A stretch of 64,000 nucleotides of DNA from Acanthornis magna (Eukaryota; Chordata; Aves; Passeriformes; Acanthizidae): positions 183,344 through 247,343 of the forward strand of contig JAWUZG010000363.1 in assembly GCA_036785705.1 (NCBI GenBank), in the 5' to 3' direction. Below are positions 35,165 through 48,357 of the stretch, one piece after another. The notes beneath the pieces were generated by a model. That model made no database searches. It worked only from the letters and a program-made list of their open reading frames with translations, and had not been told where the DNA came from. The translations under genes were made by a program, and so were the position numbers. Each line of letters opens with the position of its first letter. The stretch's first letter is position 1.

Positions 35165-38100
35165 CTTTAAGGAAGAACCAAGACTTCAAATTTTACTCTT
35201 CTCCAACAAAAAGCTGACTGGCACTTCTGCATCTGCTCCTACTCAACACAAGCAATCATGTACACATGGTTTGGCTTCACAGCCTTCCCAGACCTGACTT
35301 TTCATAGCACTTCATGCCTTGGTCTTCACTCCTGCACACTGGACAAGTTCTGCTTCAAGCTGGCCATAGAAACAAGGGCAGGATTTGGCCTCAAGAATTT
35401 CCTAATCCAAAAATTCCATTGATGCAACAGCTGCTGCCTTCATATGATGACAGAAAAATTGCACCAACAGTGCAATTTGATGCTATGCCCCTGAGGACCA
35501 CTTAAAACTACTGCCTTGACTCAGACCATGCTCATTTTCCTCCAGGAAGCTGAAATATAATACTCTCAATGATTTAGAGAGAGCTGTTGAAAAGCCTTTG
35601 CCAACCTCAGGAAATCAGGAAAAGTTGTTTTTACTGAGCTGGGAAAGGGGAAAACAACACAAAAACTGTAGGTGTTCTTCTTGGTTTGCTTTTTGAAGCC
35701 ATTAATTGATCAAATGGTTAACTCTTCATAGAAATATCTGACATAGCTGAGTGAGGCTACAAGATATAAGAATGTGCTTCAGTAAACAGGCTGTAATTAA
35801 TTTATTACTAAAAAAACATTTATTTATGCACAAAGGAAGGTTTCCAGCTTCCAGGTTTTTATACATACATGTTTTTCACACTAACAATGCCAATATCCAC
35901 TGACGTAAAAAAGAAAAGAGTCATTTCTGTTTGCATGATAATCTATATCTGCAGAAAAACTTTCCCTATAAAGGGTAAGGAACATCCCTATAGCTCTCCT
36001 TCAAAATTTCTGCTTTCTACTGTAATCCCAATAGAAATCTACAGCATCTGGGCTTTACCAAAAATTTCTTACTAAAACTAACGCTCTCCTTTGAGCCCAG
36101 AAGAGATTCCATGAGTTGGTTTCTTCCACCTATGCTGACATAAAAGGATTTATTTCTTTCGACAACAAATAAAAATACTGTAACATTAAAGTCTGTTTTA
36201 GTATATATTTCTGCGATGCACATGTTATTTCTCTGATAGGACTGTATTCCAACTTCCCAAACACCCCCACTCTATATGCTCTAACTGATCTTCCTACTTA
36301 TACCTAAGTTTAATATACATTAATAAAATCTATTGTCGAAAAAGTTTTATTTGTTTCCTAAAAATAGTACTCCAGCTTTCCAAGCCATTTAAATTTAAGG
36401 TGTAACTACAAAGATGTTACATACTGACCTAATCAAAAGCATGTTGACACCAAAATTTGGATCAAGTTTTTGGTGCCCAAACAAATATTTTCTTTTAGCA
36501 TATTTCTTTGGACTCAAAGACATTTAATTCAGGTCTGGAACTATATCTTGAACATAAAACATATTTCAGAAATAATAATTGAAAAATAAGGAATTAAGTA
36601 GTTCCTAAAAAAGAAATTTTTATAAACTTGCATCCACAAAGTTAGTGTTCTGGTATGAATCAGAACTTTATTTCTTATCAAAGAACAACAATCACATCAT
36701 TCTCTCCATCCATAAAATGTGAACAGCAACTGCTATTCAAGTATTGGTAATGGGTAAAAAAAAGGCTTGTATCAAACCTAATGACTTTTGGAATCAATAA
36801 TATTAAAACTAAAAAATTGATTTTAAATTAAATGTAGATCTTGGTGTACTGTCATTATACCAAAACACTTACCATAACAATGCACTTCAGTTGTTTTCTA
36901 AAAACCCTAACATCTCTTGAAGTTATGGAGCAAAATGCTGGAATTCTTACTCAAATAATAATTAAGTTTTGCTGGACCAAGGACTGTAGATTTCGAGCTA
37001 ACTCCAAAGGGAACTTGGACAGGGAAATTTCTTCAATAGACCTTTAAGCAATACCTTGATTTCTGTTACAGGTCTGACTAAATCTGGGCAAGTTCTCAAG
37101 TGGATTGCAACAATTATTAATGAATATACAAACTCAGCTGATTAGCTTTAGAAAATCTGCATCTCTTCCCCATAAAAAAGTTCTCTCCCTCATGTTGAAA
37201 TGTATTGGTGCCAGGATGAAAGCTGGCACATGAAAGCTGCAGTGTGGTTGATCACCTTGCTTTCAGCTTTTCCCAGTACGGTGATGCAAAACCTCCAGAT
37301 TTCATTTGCAAAAACACTCCTTTCTCCAGACATCAAACACTCATTCACGTTGGCAGCACAAAAACCACTTAGAAACAGCCACAATAATAGCTGTGATCAT
37401 ACATGCAATTATATGCAAAACGCTACAAGAAATTGATGAAAGTTTTGTTCCAGAAGCTGGCAAATTTGCATGGATTTATCCAATCTGTGCTTTGGATAGG
37501 GTCATTCATCCCAACAAATAATCTCAGAAGCTCAGTGGTCAGCAGAGTTGAAAGTCTGTGCTTGTGCTAAAAGGTGACATTTGAAATGCACTACATATGC
37601 CATTATTTTTAGCTTTGCACATAAATAAAAACTCCCAGTGACAAAAAATACAATAATGCTGAACTTTGCTAGGCAAAACCTGATCGAAACCAACGCAACA
37701 GGGGCTCATACAACTTAGTCTGCAGTTCCATGAATTCAGCGTAAATACTCTTACGGATCAATCTAGTTCAAACACTTTTCTTGTCCAAAAACTTAGAGAT
37801 GCTGCAGTCACTGTTGGTGACTGACCTCGATGCAAACGTCAGCTGATTATCTGGCAGACATCCCCTTTTAGACAGGAAGCTTCTGTTTTCTTTTTTAGCA
37901 GCATATGCCTTTCCAAACCATTGATCATTCCATTTCTCATCAGCACTGCTATTTTCTAATCTCTCTTTTTGAATTTTAAACACTGGAATAGAAACTATTC
38001 TTTTGATAACTTCCTTAATACTTTCCTGTTCCAAAATAAGCATCTTCACTATTCTTTAATATTTCCATTCTTTTCCTTATTTTGATCTCACAGGTCATCC

Positions 38101-39574
38101 ATTGCCTCTTACTATTTGCTTATTGATATTTCTGCATTTTGCCTAAGCCTCCTCATTGTTACAGATACATTTAACATTAACCTGTTATTTTCCAGTCAAA
38201 TATCTGTTTCATCAATTCTCTCATATTACTCTGTTCCATATATGGCCACTAAAACCATAACAGTTTTAAAATTAAATACAAAATACAGAAATGCTGCAAC
38301 TATGGAGCATTTCAAGTCATTACCTCACAAACACAAATACTAGAACCATCTTTCATGTGGAATTCACTTTAATTTAGTTTGCTTCACTACCAGGCTATCA
38401 AAAACAAAACTCTTAAGTGGATTAAAAAGCACTAGCTAAACTTTCAATTGCATAATTTGGCTTAAATTGTTTGTAAGGGCATATAATTATGCCATATAAA
38501 ACATACAATTGAAAAAAATTCAGTCACTATTCTAAGGAAATGGCTATTTTTGTTTAGTCATGGAAAAATACTCTGAGTTGGAAAGCATAGGGGCCCAGCA
38601 TACACACTGAGTACAAATCCTTCAGTCTCTTTCACAAATGTCTCTTATTATGGACTAACATATTTTTATTTTGGACTTCCTCAGCAGAAATGTACAGACA
38701 AAGATCATTCCCAGTGAACTGAAACACCAGCAAAGTCCCTAGCCTAATGTGGGCTTCCTGCACTGCGACCTTTGCGTGATGTGCCAAGCCCTTCCACATG
38801 CATGCAAGGTGCAGGCACTGGGGAGCACCTGGGATTTGCCAAGCAAATTGCAGACACACTGTTACTCCTCCTGTGCTCAGGAAATAACAGAGCGTGACAG
38901 GCACAACTAAAATGCTACCATACGTACTGAAATGCCAGGCAAATTACCCCCGAACACAATGTCTACCCTGAAATCACAAATTGAATATTGAGCAAAAGAC
39001 TGCCCCTGCAGACCGCCATGTCAAAGTCCATTTGGTTTTGTTTCTGTTTCATGTATTTTTACAACTGCTCCTTCTGAAAGCTGCTCCAAGGCCTCACCAT
39101 GTTCTTGTTTAAAACCTTTTTCTAATTAACAGTCTTCATCTATTTCTTCCCATTATACCTATTAGCAGTAATGAACTTACAGAGAGCAGTAAGAAGCCTT
39201 TCAAAGACTTCATTTGACTTCTCTGAACAGCCAAACACTCTTATTCCTCCCTATTGCCCATAATCAATCATTTTCACAGCCCTGCTTTGTACCTGCTCCA
39301 CTTTGATTTCACCTCTAGCAGGACTTGAGCTACATTTAAAAAAACCCACTCTGGAAATTCCTAAGCCAATAACTTTCAAGTGTCATTTTCTTTTTTCGTC
39401 AGCACGTCACTAGTGGCTGCTGGTGGTGGTTTATGGTATGGCTTAGCAGAACACACCAGTACACACCGGTCAGTCATTTCCAGACTGGTGGAAATCTCTT
39501 GGAGTGGTGGCTCACACTCCATCAACAGTTCTTGTTATCTGTCCCCAGCCACTGCAATACAGTTCTGTTGAACC
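35165..39574. other. unique AT-rich sequence
   Basis: No repeat families are recognised. A minus donor at 36862-36868 (TTATG|GTAAGTG) has only a weak acceptor 25 nt away. The frames at 37768-38049 (-) and 38632-38904 (-) are unsupported. Confidence 0.45.
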
Positions 39575-39619
39575 TTTTTTAAGAAAACATTTTTTAAGAC
39601 AAGGTTTTTTAAGACAAGG
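39575..39619. repeat. 15-bp tandem repeat, three copies
   Basis: TTTTTTAAGAAAACA followed by two copies of TTTTTTAAGACAAGG; period exactly 15. It directly precedes a CR1 fragment. Confidence 0.9.
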
Positions 39620-39624
39620 TGGTC

Positions 39625-39790
39625 AAATATTGCAGCTTGCCCAGAGGAGCTGCAGATCTCCCTCTTTGGAGATATTCAAGATTTGAGTGGACACAGCCCT
39701 GACACAGAAACCTGATCTAATCAGACCTGCTCTGAACAAGGGACTGTACTAGATGACTTCCTGGAGGTCTCTTTCAACTTATTTTAGAGT
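39625..39790 (+). mobile_element. CR1: CR1 3' end fragment
   Basis: GCCCAGAGGAGCTGCAGATC..TCTTTGGAGATATTCAAGA..GTGGACACAG and then ACTAGATGACTTCCTGGAGG..TCTTTCAACTTATTTTAG follow the CR1 3' UTR order (GCCCAGAG.., GGAGATATTCAAAA.., TAGATGATCT..GAGGTCCCTTCCAACC). Confidence 0.8.
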
Positions 39791-41785
39791 CCTTTTACTC
39801 TAGTGACTTGACCAGCCAGTTTCTTATGACTGATGAACTGATATACATAAGGTACTACTCTTTTCACCTATTTTGCAAGATTTAAACCAGTGCAGCAATT
39901 TAATTTTATCCTCGTTTTTCCTAACGGCAACAATAAAGCTGTGTTTTTCATTTGCTTTAAGCTTTTTGTCCACTTCTTAAGGTATGTTTTGAAAGCAGTT
40001 CTTTGTCCAAGTAGATATGGAATTTTTCTTTACCTTTCTTCCCAAGAAAGGCCAGAATAATTCAGGATTTTTTACAAGGTTTGTACCTTTGACCTGTGGA
40101 ATTCTTGTCTGGCCCTACATTCAGTTCCTGAGCTCATCACTGTGGCTATCAATATGAATGAGACTTCTTAAAGTTGTTGCTTTCAAAATTACAGGATAAA
40201 ACAAATTACAGACCTACTTTAGCCCCTTCAATCAATAAATTTAAAAATAGCATTACAGGGAGTCTCATCACAGACATGATTTTGGCATGCCTAAGTCTAG
40301 CCCAACAGAGCACAATCCCCTGCTGCCCCAGGGTGTATTAAGTATTAAAAAAAAATAAATCCAGAAATATCTCTCTCATATATCCAGAAATAACTGGGTT
40401 CAACCATTATTCTCCAATATATACTTAACAAGTAATACAGCATGGTCATTGTGCATCTTATTGTGTGGCTGTGAGTCCGAGTTCTATTCAAGGAGCATAA
40501 AATTCACAATTCATTTTGCAGTATTTATGATGCAATGTATGAACACAGGTGTTTGCTGAGCAATGATGAATGATGAGACTAAAAGCCAGACATCTGCACT
40601 GAATAACGTGAATAATTCAACTCCTGTTTGCTCCCCAAGAAGCACAGAGGATATGCACCTTTAAGCTGCAAATGCTTAACTGTATCAGCTGTCAGGTGCA
40701 TGTCTCCCCTCAACACTGTGCAGGACACAGACTTCAATTATTTCTGCTCAATTCATCACATTTTAGCCAGTGTGGAACTCTGTAGTCCACTAACAGCATA
40801 AATAACATTAACACCCACACCTTTCACCTTAACCTTTTGTGCAAAGAGGCTAACCATTCCTGGAGTCAAAAGAGCCTGATCTTGCCATGAAGTCAATCAA
40901 TCCTCTGGTTTCACAGGACATGGCCAGTTTGGCTACAAAGGCAATTCCCTGCTCACAGCTGGGTATGATATGGAGATACCACCAGTAAAGATTTCTTCAG
41001 CTTGTAATCAGTGCTGTGGGACTTAGCACCAGCTGGTAGAGGCTGGTGTCTTCTCACCTCTCTCCAAGCACACTTTCAACAACTGGGAGAGCTGGCCCTC
41101 ATATTATGCTTTCTGCTGTTATCCTAAAGTATCTGGAGCCCTTTGGTACTTCACTTGACTTCATTCTGGTCTGCTAATTTACTTGCTCGAGCTCTTGCAA
41201 GTCCTGAGAGTGCACACTTAATATCTGAAATACAGCTCTTTGAAATCATGCTGGCAAAATAGATGCACATACTCCTAGCTTGAAGCAAAAGGGTAACTAA
41301 CATTCTAAAATAAAATAAATTTTAAAAAATAGCACAATGCAGGCAGTGCTTTCCTGCTGACAAATGTGTAAGACAACGTAGCAGACACGCACTTTTGAAA
41401 TGCAGGTGGGCTTTTATTCCTGGCAGTGCAGTGAGAGAGGTAATTCCAGATGTGGGGGAAACGACACCCCTCAAAAAGGGATTTGCAATGATATAGCACA
41501 GAGGAAGCCTGGAGCAAACTGGCACCATCTAGAAAGCTGGAAGAGAGCCAACCAAATTATGGCCCAGGCTCTTTAGAGCCCTGTCCCCCCCTTCAGTGGG
41601 AACTGCACAGGAAAAGGATGATTGTGAGAGGGTAGATGACAGGAATAGCCTTCATTGCGCATGGAAAGGAGCGTAAATTACAATCCCTTGTGCATACAGA
41701 GGCAAAACAAGGTTCACAATGCCTTATTATATTAAGCCACATGATGAAAATGACTGTTTACATTGGTTCATTAATGTTTGTACAG
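39791..41785. other. unique sequence, no gene assigned
   Basis: No repeat family or supported exon is seen. Confidence 0.5.
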
Positions 41786-41854
41786 GGCTGTGAACATGCA
41801 AAGTGCTAAGTATCAGCACAAGCATCAGTATGGTATCTCAACTTTGACATGTTC
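41786..41854 (+). CDS. candidate 69-nt exon, unknown protein
   Basis: A strong acceptor (TTCATTAATGTTTGTACAG) and a consensus donor (TGTTC|GTAAGTG) flank 69 nt. One frame only is open: AVNMQSAKYQHKHQY.. ending STLTC, phase 2 to phase 2. Composition is protein-like. No family is recognised. Confidence 0.22.
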
Positions 41855-42799
41855 GTAAGTGTTGTAACAAAAGAAAACACACTTTACTCCTAACAATTAT
41901 TGTCCACAAAACATGGTGTTTAGCATTTTGTCTCTATACATCATTTCTGACCACACAAAGTCAGAAAAGGCTATCATTACTGTGTATTGTTATACTGAGT
42001 AATTTATTCTTCCAAAAGACTAAATGTGTGCAATCATCAATAAACTAACAAATTCAACACACTAGACTCACACATTTGGCACTGCAAGACTCTGCAAGTT
42101 CTGTGTTGCTAAAAACACCTTTAGTCAGATTTAGTACAATGCCTTATGTTGTACCGCCTGGTGAAAGGGAGGTTGTTTCTCAGCTTTCTACTTTATTTTT
42201 TTTATTCTTTTGTAACTCTAGCAGACCTCAAATCAACAGGAGGTTTTAGGATTAAGTGCTGAGATCTATTGCCTGAGTGGAGTACCTCAGCATCTCAGAA
42301 AGGCGGTTTTGTTCGAATGCCAGCTGGAGCAGTAAACTCTATTAACAGAAGAAATATCTGTCCTCATCTCTGCTGAGTGAAAGAGTGAAAGCAAAGGGGA
42401 CTGCAAATAAATCTCTCCCCCAGCCTCGGTGCCCTGGCAGGGCAGGCCCTTTCCTCCAGCCAGGCTTTCAGCTGAGCAATACCTGCTCATTTCCTGGATC
42501 AAAGAAAATTCTACAAGGCCTTTCTTGCTGCCCTTTCATGTATCCCCCTGCCATCTCCAAAGGCTGGCTGTGTCTCTCTGCCTCTCCTGGCTGCAGAGGC
42601 AGAGCTCACCATGTGAACTTGTCAGCTCTGCTCCAGCAGCTCCTCCTCCAAGGCTTCCCAGTGGCGATCAGGGAAAGGGCAGCCTGCCCTGTGCCCCAAA
42701 GGCATCTGCTGAAAGGGGTCACAGGGGCCAGGGCAGGCATGCCCTCCCCTTAGCTATAGCCTGTTAGAGGAGCATGTGGCAGGAAGGGAATTGTTAAAC
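41855..42799. other. unique sequence with a GC-rich, CpG-poor patch
   Basis: The patch 42420-42760 is GC-rich and open in two plus frames (42385-42753, 42429-42767) but has only about two CpG. This contrasts with the 25 kb patch. No splice support for a gene. Confidence 0.4.
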
Positions 42800-43330
42800 T
42801 TCAGGAAGGTTAATAATGAAAAACCCTCGGGGGTTGAGACCAATCTCACTTAATACTTGTATTAATGACTGGCACAAAAGTATAAAAACAAACAAATAGA
42901 TTCCCTGAGACCTACATGTCTGGAGGGAGAGTTGGGGGTTCACAGAGCAGGGGCTGGATTATCTGGAAGGGTAATAGAAATGGGATGAAATTTAATAGGA
43001 GTGTGCAAGGTCAGAAGCTTTGGGACTAATAACAAGACTTTCTGCTATAAACTGTGATGTTGTCAGATGGAGGAGCTGTGTAGGGAGAAGTATATTTGTA
43101 GAATATGGGATGTCTGCAAATCATCAGCCATGAAAAGAGTAAACACATCAGGTGATGTATACCCAGAAGAGTGAAGGAAGATAGATTTTCGTGGTAAATG
43201 CTCCTTTGAGAGCTCTTCCTTTGAAATACTATTGACAATGCCAACCATGTTCCAGAAAGAGTCCTTCCAACCAGAACAGCCCCAGAAATAGGCTGCAAAA
43301 ACCAGCAAGGCAATGTTCTGATGCAACAGG
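42800..43330 (+). mobile_element. ancient CR1 fragment (RT 3' part)
   Basis: The DNA follows old amniote CR1 consensus in order: ATACTTGTATTAATGACTGG (the FINDL region), GAGTTGGGGGTTCACAGAGC, GAAATGGGATGAAATTTAAT, AGTGTGCAAGGTCA then GGGACTAATAACAAGA..TTCTGCTATAAACTG, and further GAATATGGGATG. It is far more diverged and frame-broken than the 10.3-11.7 kb copy. Identification is by recalled consensus. Confidence 0.65.
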
Positions 43331-45178
43331 ACTAAACAACCTCACTGTTTACTCTAGCAACACCAGGACAAGAAGGACATACCAGGCAAATTAAACAGTC
43401 CAAACAGTCCACATTATGCTAAAAGATACACAGCTATAGGTTTAAGAAGAAAATAAAAAAGAAGCCTAGCAGAAGATTTCTGGAAGTGTTTCCCCATCAG
43501 AATCCCATCGTCTTATATGGGGTTTGCAAAGTTCATAGAAAAGTGAAGGTCAGAGGAAAAAATTATGCAACAGGACCCGATTTACAGTAAAAAAACTACT
43601 ACATATACTCTACATATTGGCACCAGATTGTTTTCCAAAACTTTTCTCTGTGTTTCTCTAGAGCAAACTTTCACAAAAATTGTTTTGTTTGGGATTTTTT
43701 AGCGTTGTTGAATAGTGGTGGCAAGGTTTTTCCCCTCCATTTCTTGCAAAAGTGCCAATAGCTTTTTCACTTTTCACACTAACGCTGTAACACTGCATCC
43801 CCCAAACACCTGAAGGTACACCTGACAGCTTGTACCTGCTCTACCCCACAGAACCTCTTTTGAGACAGGAAAGCAAAATGTGCCTATTCTGCCTTGCTCC
43901 AGCTGCCTCCCCCCAGCTGATTGTTACTATCTTTGTGATTTCTAAAAGAGTATGGTGCATTCCTTCAGGCCTGTGCTGTCTGTCACACTTTCCTAGCCCA
44001 CCATGAGCCACTTGTAAGAAGTACATCGTCTGCACTGCCGCCCCCACCCAGTTGCCATTGCAGATCCATCCTTTCCCATTGAGCAAGACCACTCGTTGTA
44101 GAGCAGCCCTGTCCTTAGTCTTGCAGCACAGTAACTGCCCGTGGGTTATGCTCAGAGAGAATAAGCATGCAAAATACTAATCAGGCTGCCAGAAAGACCA
44201 AACCCTGTGAAAGACAAAATCTGCAACAAGGAGGCCTGAAAAAGTCATATAAATAAGGCAGCAGCAAGTGTTTTGAGGAATGAGCTCAAGCAAGTAAAGT
44301 GGAATAGAAGAGTTTTCCTGATCTCAAATTCTAAAAGCACCAGGAGCATACAGCTCCTCAGAGCTCTCCCTGTGCCTGACAGTGATTTCAGGAAGCCAGA
44401 AACATCTCATCAATGGTGCTAAGGAAAGCAGGAACGTATTCAGTGTTTTCCTTGACAAGACCCACACACTACAGAAACAGCTGCTGGGGAGGGACAGCCA
44501 ACAGCTCAGAGCTCCAGCTTGGATGGTCCACAGAAAAAGCAGAAAAGTAGTTAAATTGAATGGACAGAAAATTATGGCCTTCGCTTAGAGAAATGTGTCC
44601 ACAATCCCCTGATAACAAATAGCAAAGGCATTTCTTGAGAAAGCTGTTTGCTCTTGAAAATATTAATTTAATCAGATTAGGTTTGGTAAACAAACAGAAG
44701 AAATAGGAACATTCTTGTCAATTTGAACAATACTGAACTTGAAATATTTCTATGCCCCTAAACCAGCATATTATAGAATGCTAATTTTTCCAAGAATGAC
44801 AGAAAATTAAAAAATGTTCAGCTCTCCTGGGGAATGGAAGTTCCAGTTTCCAGTCAGCTTTCTCAGCTGTCATGGACAAACTTAGGCTTTGGATTGTCCC
44901 CATGCTTTAAGTGGGCTCACAGAATTTCTGCCTTTCACTGAGAAGAAAAAAAAGCATTTATTATGTAACTAATAGCAGCACTGACCTCCTTTGTCGCACC
45001 CTTCCAGGACAGCTTTATTTTGTAGGCTGGAGAGAAATGCTCTCTTCCTAAAAGTTAGGTGCCAACTGCTAAGCCATGAATAGAAATAAACAAAAAGACA
45101 TTTACAGACCACAACCCAGAAGAATGATCAGTTCCTCCTTGCGTTATATCTATTACCTAGACTTCACTTTTCTAACAG

Positions 45179-45218
45179 CATCAAACTCAAGCCCAGTGCT
45201 CAAAGCTGCATCTAGTTT
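45179..45218 (+). CDS. candidate 40-nt exon
   Basis: Strong acceptor (ACTTCACTTTTCTAACAG) and consensus donor (TAGTTT|GTAAGTAA). The frame HQTQAQCSKLHLV is open, and one alternative frame is also open. Splice quality is high, coding evidence weak; it could be a non-coding exon. Confidence 0.17.
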
Positions 45219-46000
45219 GTAAGTAAAACAAGCAAAAGCTTGATTTCTCTGGCTCCTTCTGTTGAAGAGCAAAGGTCTTTTTCACCTGCTCTAGGAGAAC
45301 CACTTGAAAATTCCAAAGGCCTTAAAAATTTCAATATAAATGAGCTCCAAAAAAGAAGAGAAACAATTTTCTCACTTCTTTGAGGTTTGCATGTTAGAAT
45401 CAGTCTTTCACAATGACTGCACATTAGAAAACTGAAATTGTTGCCAACATGAACTCTACACTTAGATCACAATATGAATTAAAGAGCTTGCTTTTCACCT
45501 TTATCTCCCCCTTCTTCAGTGCTTTCCTCCCTCTCCCAAATAAATGAACCATGTTCCTAATAACGTGCTTGAAAGGAAGGCTGGGAAATTTAATAATAAA
45601 AAGCTCTCTGAAATTAAGTGTCTGGCAGTGCTTTAAAAAAAAGAAAATGTTATTACTTGGTCGTTTGCTTTTCCCCAAAGCAAATTTCAGTCCTTTGAGG
45701 ACCGCACAAATATAAAGCAGATCATTTACAAACCTTTTATTCGGCAATTTGCCTGGTCCAAATAATCAACTATAATAGGAATTGCCAACTGAGTATTTAA
45801 AGATTCCAGTATAGGAAGAGAAACTGCACATTGCAGAAAAAGAAAGTTTCTGTCTAAACTATCAAATACTGGACTTTCAATGGGGCATAAATTGTTGAGT
45901 ATGTTGATGTTCACAGGAAATAGAAGGGAGTATTAAGAAGTGAAAACCCAACATTATAATTGCTGGAGTTCTTATCACATAAGAAGTTTCCTAATCTCAG

Positions 46001-46135
46001 CTCTTTCGCATTGGCTGCACTGAAGATGACAAAGAGGAAAATAGTGAGTTTGCCTTAGATTATTCAAGTCCAGAAGCACAAATGGGAAAATATTCAGTGA
46101 CGCAAACCCAGACTTTTCCTCTGCTCATGTCTTAG
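46001..46135 (+). CDS. candidate terminal coding exon, unknown protein
   Basis: An acceptor (GTTTCCTAATCTCAG) opens a 44-codon frame ending in TAG. It starts LFRIGCTEDDKEEN, continues SEFALDYSSPEAQ and ends TQTFPLLMS. The acidic, hydrophilic composition is unusually protein-like for this window. An in-frame stop lies just upstream of the AG, so translation would have to arrive by splicing. An internal donor (AAAATA|GTGAGT at 46044) gives an alternative 43-nt exon. No clear poly(A) signal pair was checked. Unrecognised. Confidence 0.28.
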   Translation, partial: LFRIGCTEDDKEENSEFALDYSSPEAQMGKYSVTQTQTFPLLMS

Positions 46136-48357
46136 CAAAAGGAATTATCAAAATACTCTTGACAATTTAGGAAACTAAAAAATGTCAACTAAATGGGTGA
46201 AAACTTAGGAAAACAAATGCAAGGCCAATTCTCTAATTTTGCATCAGCTACAATGTTTTAGGGCTCTTTCTTACATAGGTCTCAAACTACAGTGTATGAA
46301 AATCAGGCTCCACTGAATTTTCTAGGAATTTTCCTGTTGCACTGGGTCAGGACTGTGCTATAATGAAATACACAATTCTGTCGATTTATTTAGCAAAAGC
46401 TAAACTAAGAGCTTAGGATATTGACATACATATCAAGGTCATCTTCCTTGTAAAATAAATATGGGCCAAGAAATTGGATTTGGAGTTTCAGGTTGAAAAC
46501 CTGTTAGGTCCTGGCCAAGTTTAAATTTGGACAGATTAAAACTTTGAAATCTATGCAAATGACACCTTGACATTTACAGGTAGGGAGCTTGTAAAACTAT
46601 TAATTTTTGACTGAGAAAAGTTGGGAAAAGGCATACATGTATCCGAACCTGATAGCTGGCTCTGACTTCTATTTTATGGTTAGTATGTGGTCTATGCAAC
46701 AACAGCAGAGCATTTAGAGGGATCAAAGGTACAAATTCTGAGCCCTTTTTCACATGCTGAGAAAATTCTACTGGAAACTATGTTTTAAAGTGGCCAGGAT
46801 TTTCAAAAGACTATGAATAATTTCTAAACAGCTTCTTCCAAGTTTAGAAGGAGAAATTATGAAAGAACAGTTATTCTTCAATCACTACTTTAAATAAAAT
46901 TAAAGATTGAGACTATATAAGTGAAATTTTGACCCTAGGAAATAGAAAGAGAAGTTATGCATGCCAGAATTTAAGATTTAAATTCAAGCACCATTTCAAC
47001 CTTAATTACCAGATCACTTATTTGATATAAATCATTAATGCAAACCAATATATTTTATTCTTTTACCTTAACTCTAAAACTTCTAATCACTTTCTACACA
47101 CAAAGTTTAGCAATGAAATGTGTATGTAGTATTACTGAAGCATTCCATATAATCTTGATTCTATCTTGATTTCTCTCACACATACAGATTTGTGAAAAAT
47201 AGACATAAAAGATTTTATCTGTGGAACTGTCTTCAACAGCAGTTTTAAAAGAAGAAATCTATGAAGGCTTACAGAAACCTCCATTTCTCCCACAGGAAAT
47301 GTTAAGATCTTCTGAATAATTACCAAGAATAAGATTTTTGCATACAGATTTCTGATTCAGCTGCAAGTAAGTTGCTCTGATGTGGCTGGACAACTCCCTG
47401 TGCTTTGAGAACTAGAGGAGGCTTAGAAGCAAAACCTCATCTCCACATTCAGCCTGTTAAGTGCAGAATGGTTAAAAAGCATCATCTTCTCCCTTACAAG
47501 GACAACATGGAAAGGTGCTTCCCTGCCACCACTGCTGGCACATTTAAAGCCTCACTTTCTCCTACAAATGCCTCTTTCAGCAAGATCTGTTAGCACAGGC
47601 TCTTGGCTGTCTCCTGTATTCCAAGCAGTGTAAAGCATTTCCAAAATTCTTCTGTCTTTTCAGAAGCACAGAAGACACAGTCTTCTCTGGTTTAGCTTAA
47701 TTAAAGCAGCTCCCCCTGATAAAAGGTCAGGCTATGCCTTTAAAAGGTTAAATTATGCCACATAATCAAATTAGGTTTTGCCATGGACAGGCATAACTAA
47801 AGCTGCTTTTTTTCCCCCCTCATGAATACGAATGGTGTATTTATACCAAAAGCGAAAAGAGCTCAGTGAAAACTGACAAAGTGTGTATAATCCTTGGATG
47901 AAGTAGAAAAGCCAGAATCCATAAGCAACTTTATGTAAGAAGGATTCCCAAGTGGAGAATCACATCCTGAATGATGTTACTTTTCAGAGGTGAAAAAGGA
48001 GCAGAGATTATCCCTCTACATCTTCTTCATGCCTGGTGTAAAATAAAGTGGGTTTTCTGGAAAAAAAAACAAACCAAACCATGTAGCTTATGGATTCACT
48101 ACTGAGCTAATCCCAGCTGTTCTGGGAGGAGAGATGCTCTGCTCCTGAAAGATAATCATTCATGGCTTCTTGCACCAAGAGGAACAGAGCTTTTACACAC
48201 CCTTCCAGAGAGACAACAGGCACCTACAGCTTTACTCAGCTGAAAAGGTCAGAAAATGGTCTTCTCTAGTTTTGGAGTGAATTCTGAATTAAGTAACCAA
48301 ATACAATCATACAGTGGATTCCACATTTCTGGAGCCTGCTTCTGATGTTCTTCCTAG

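Larger units (their letters stand above)
43331..48357. other. mostly unique sequence with short exon candidates
   Basis: No repeat family is recognised. Within it, 43969-44013 (+) has acceptor GCATTCCTTCAG, one open frame ACAVCHTFLAHHEPL and donor CACTT|GTAAGA. The candidates at 45179-45218 and 46001-46135 are listed separately. Minus frames at 45424-45914 are AT-rich and unsupported. Confidence 0.4.
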
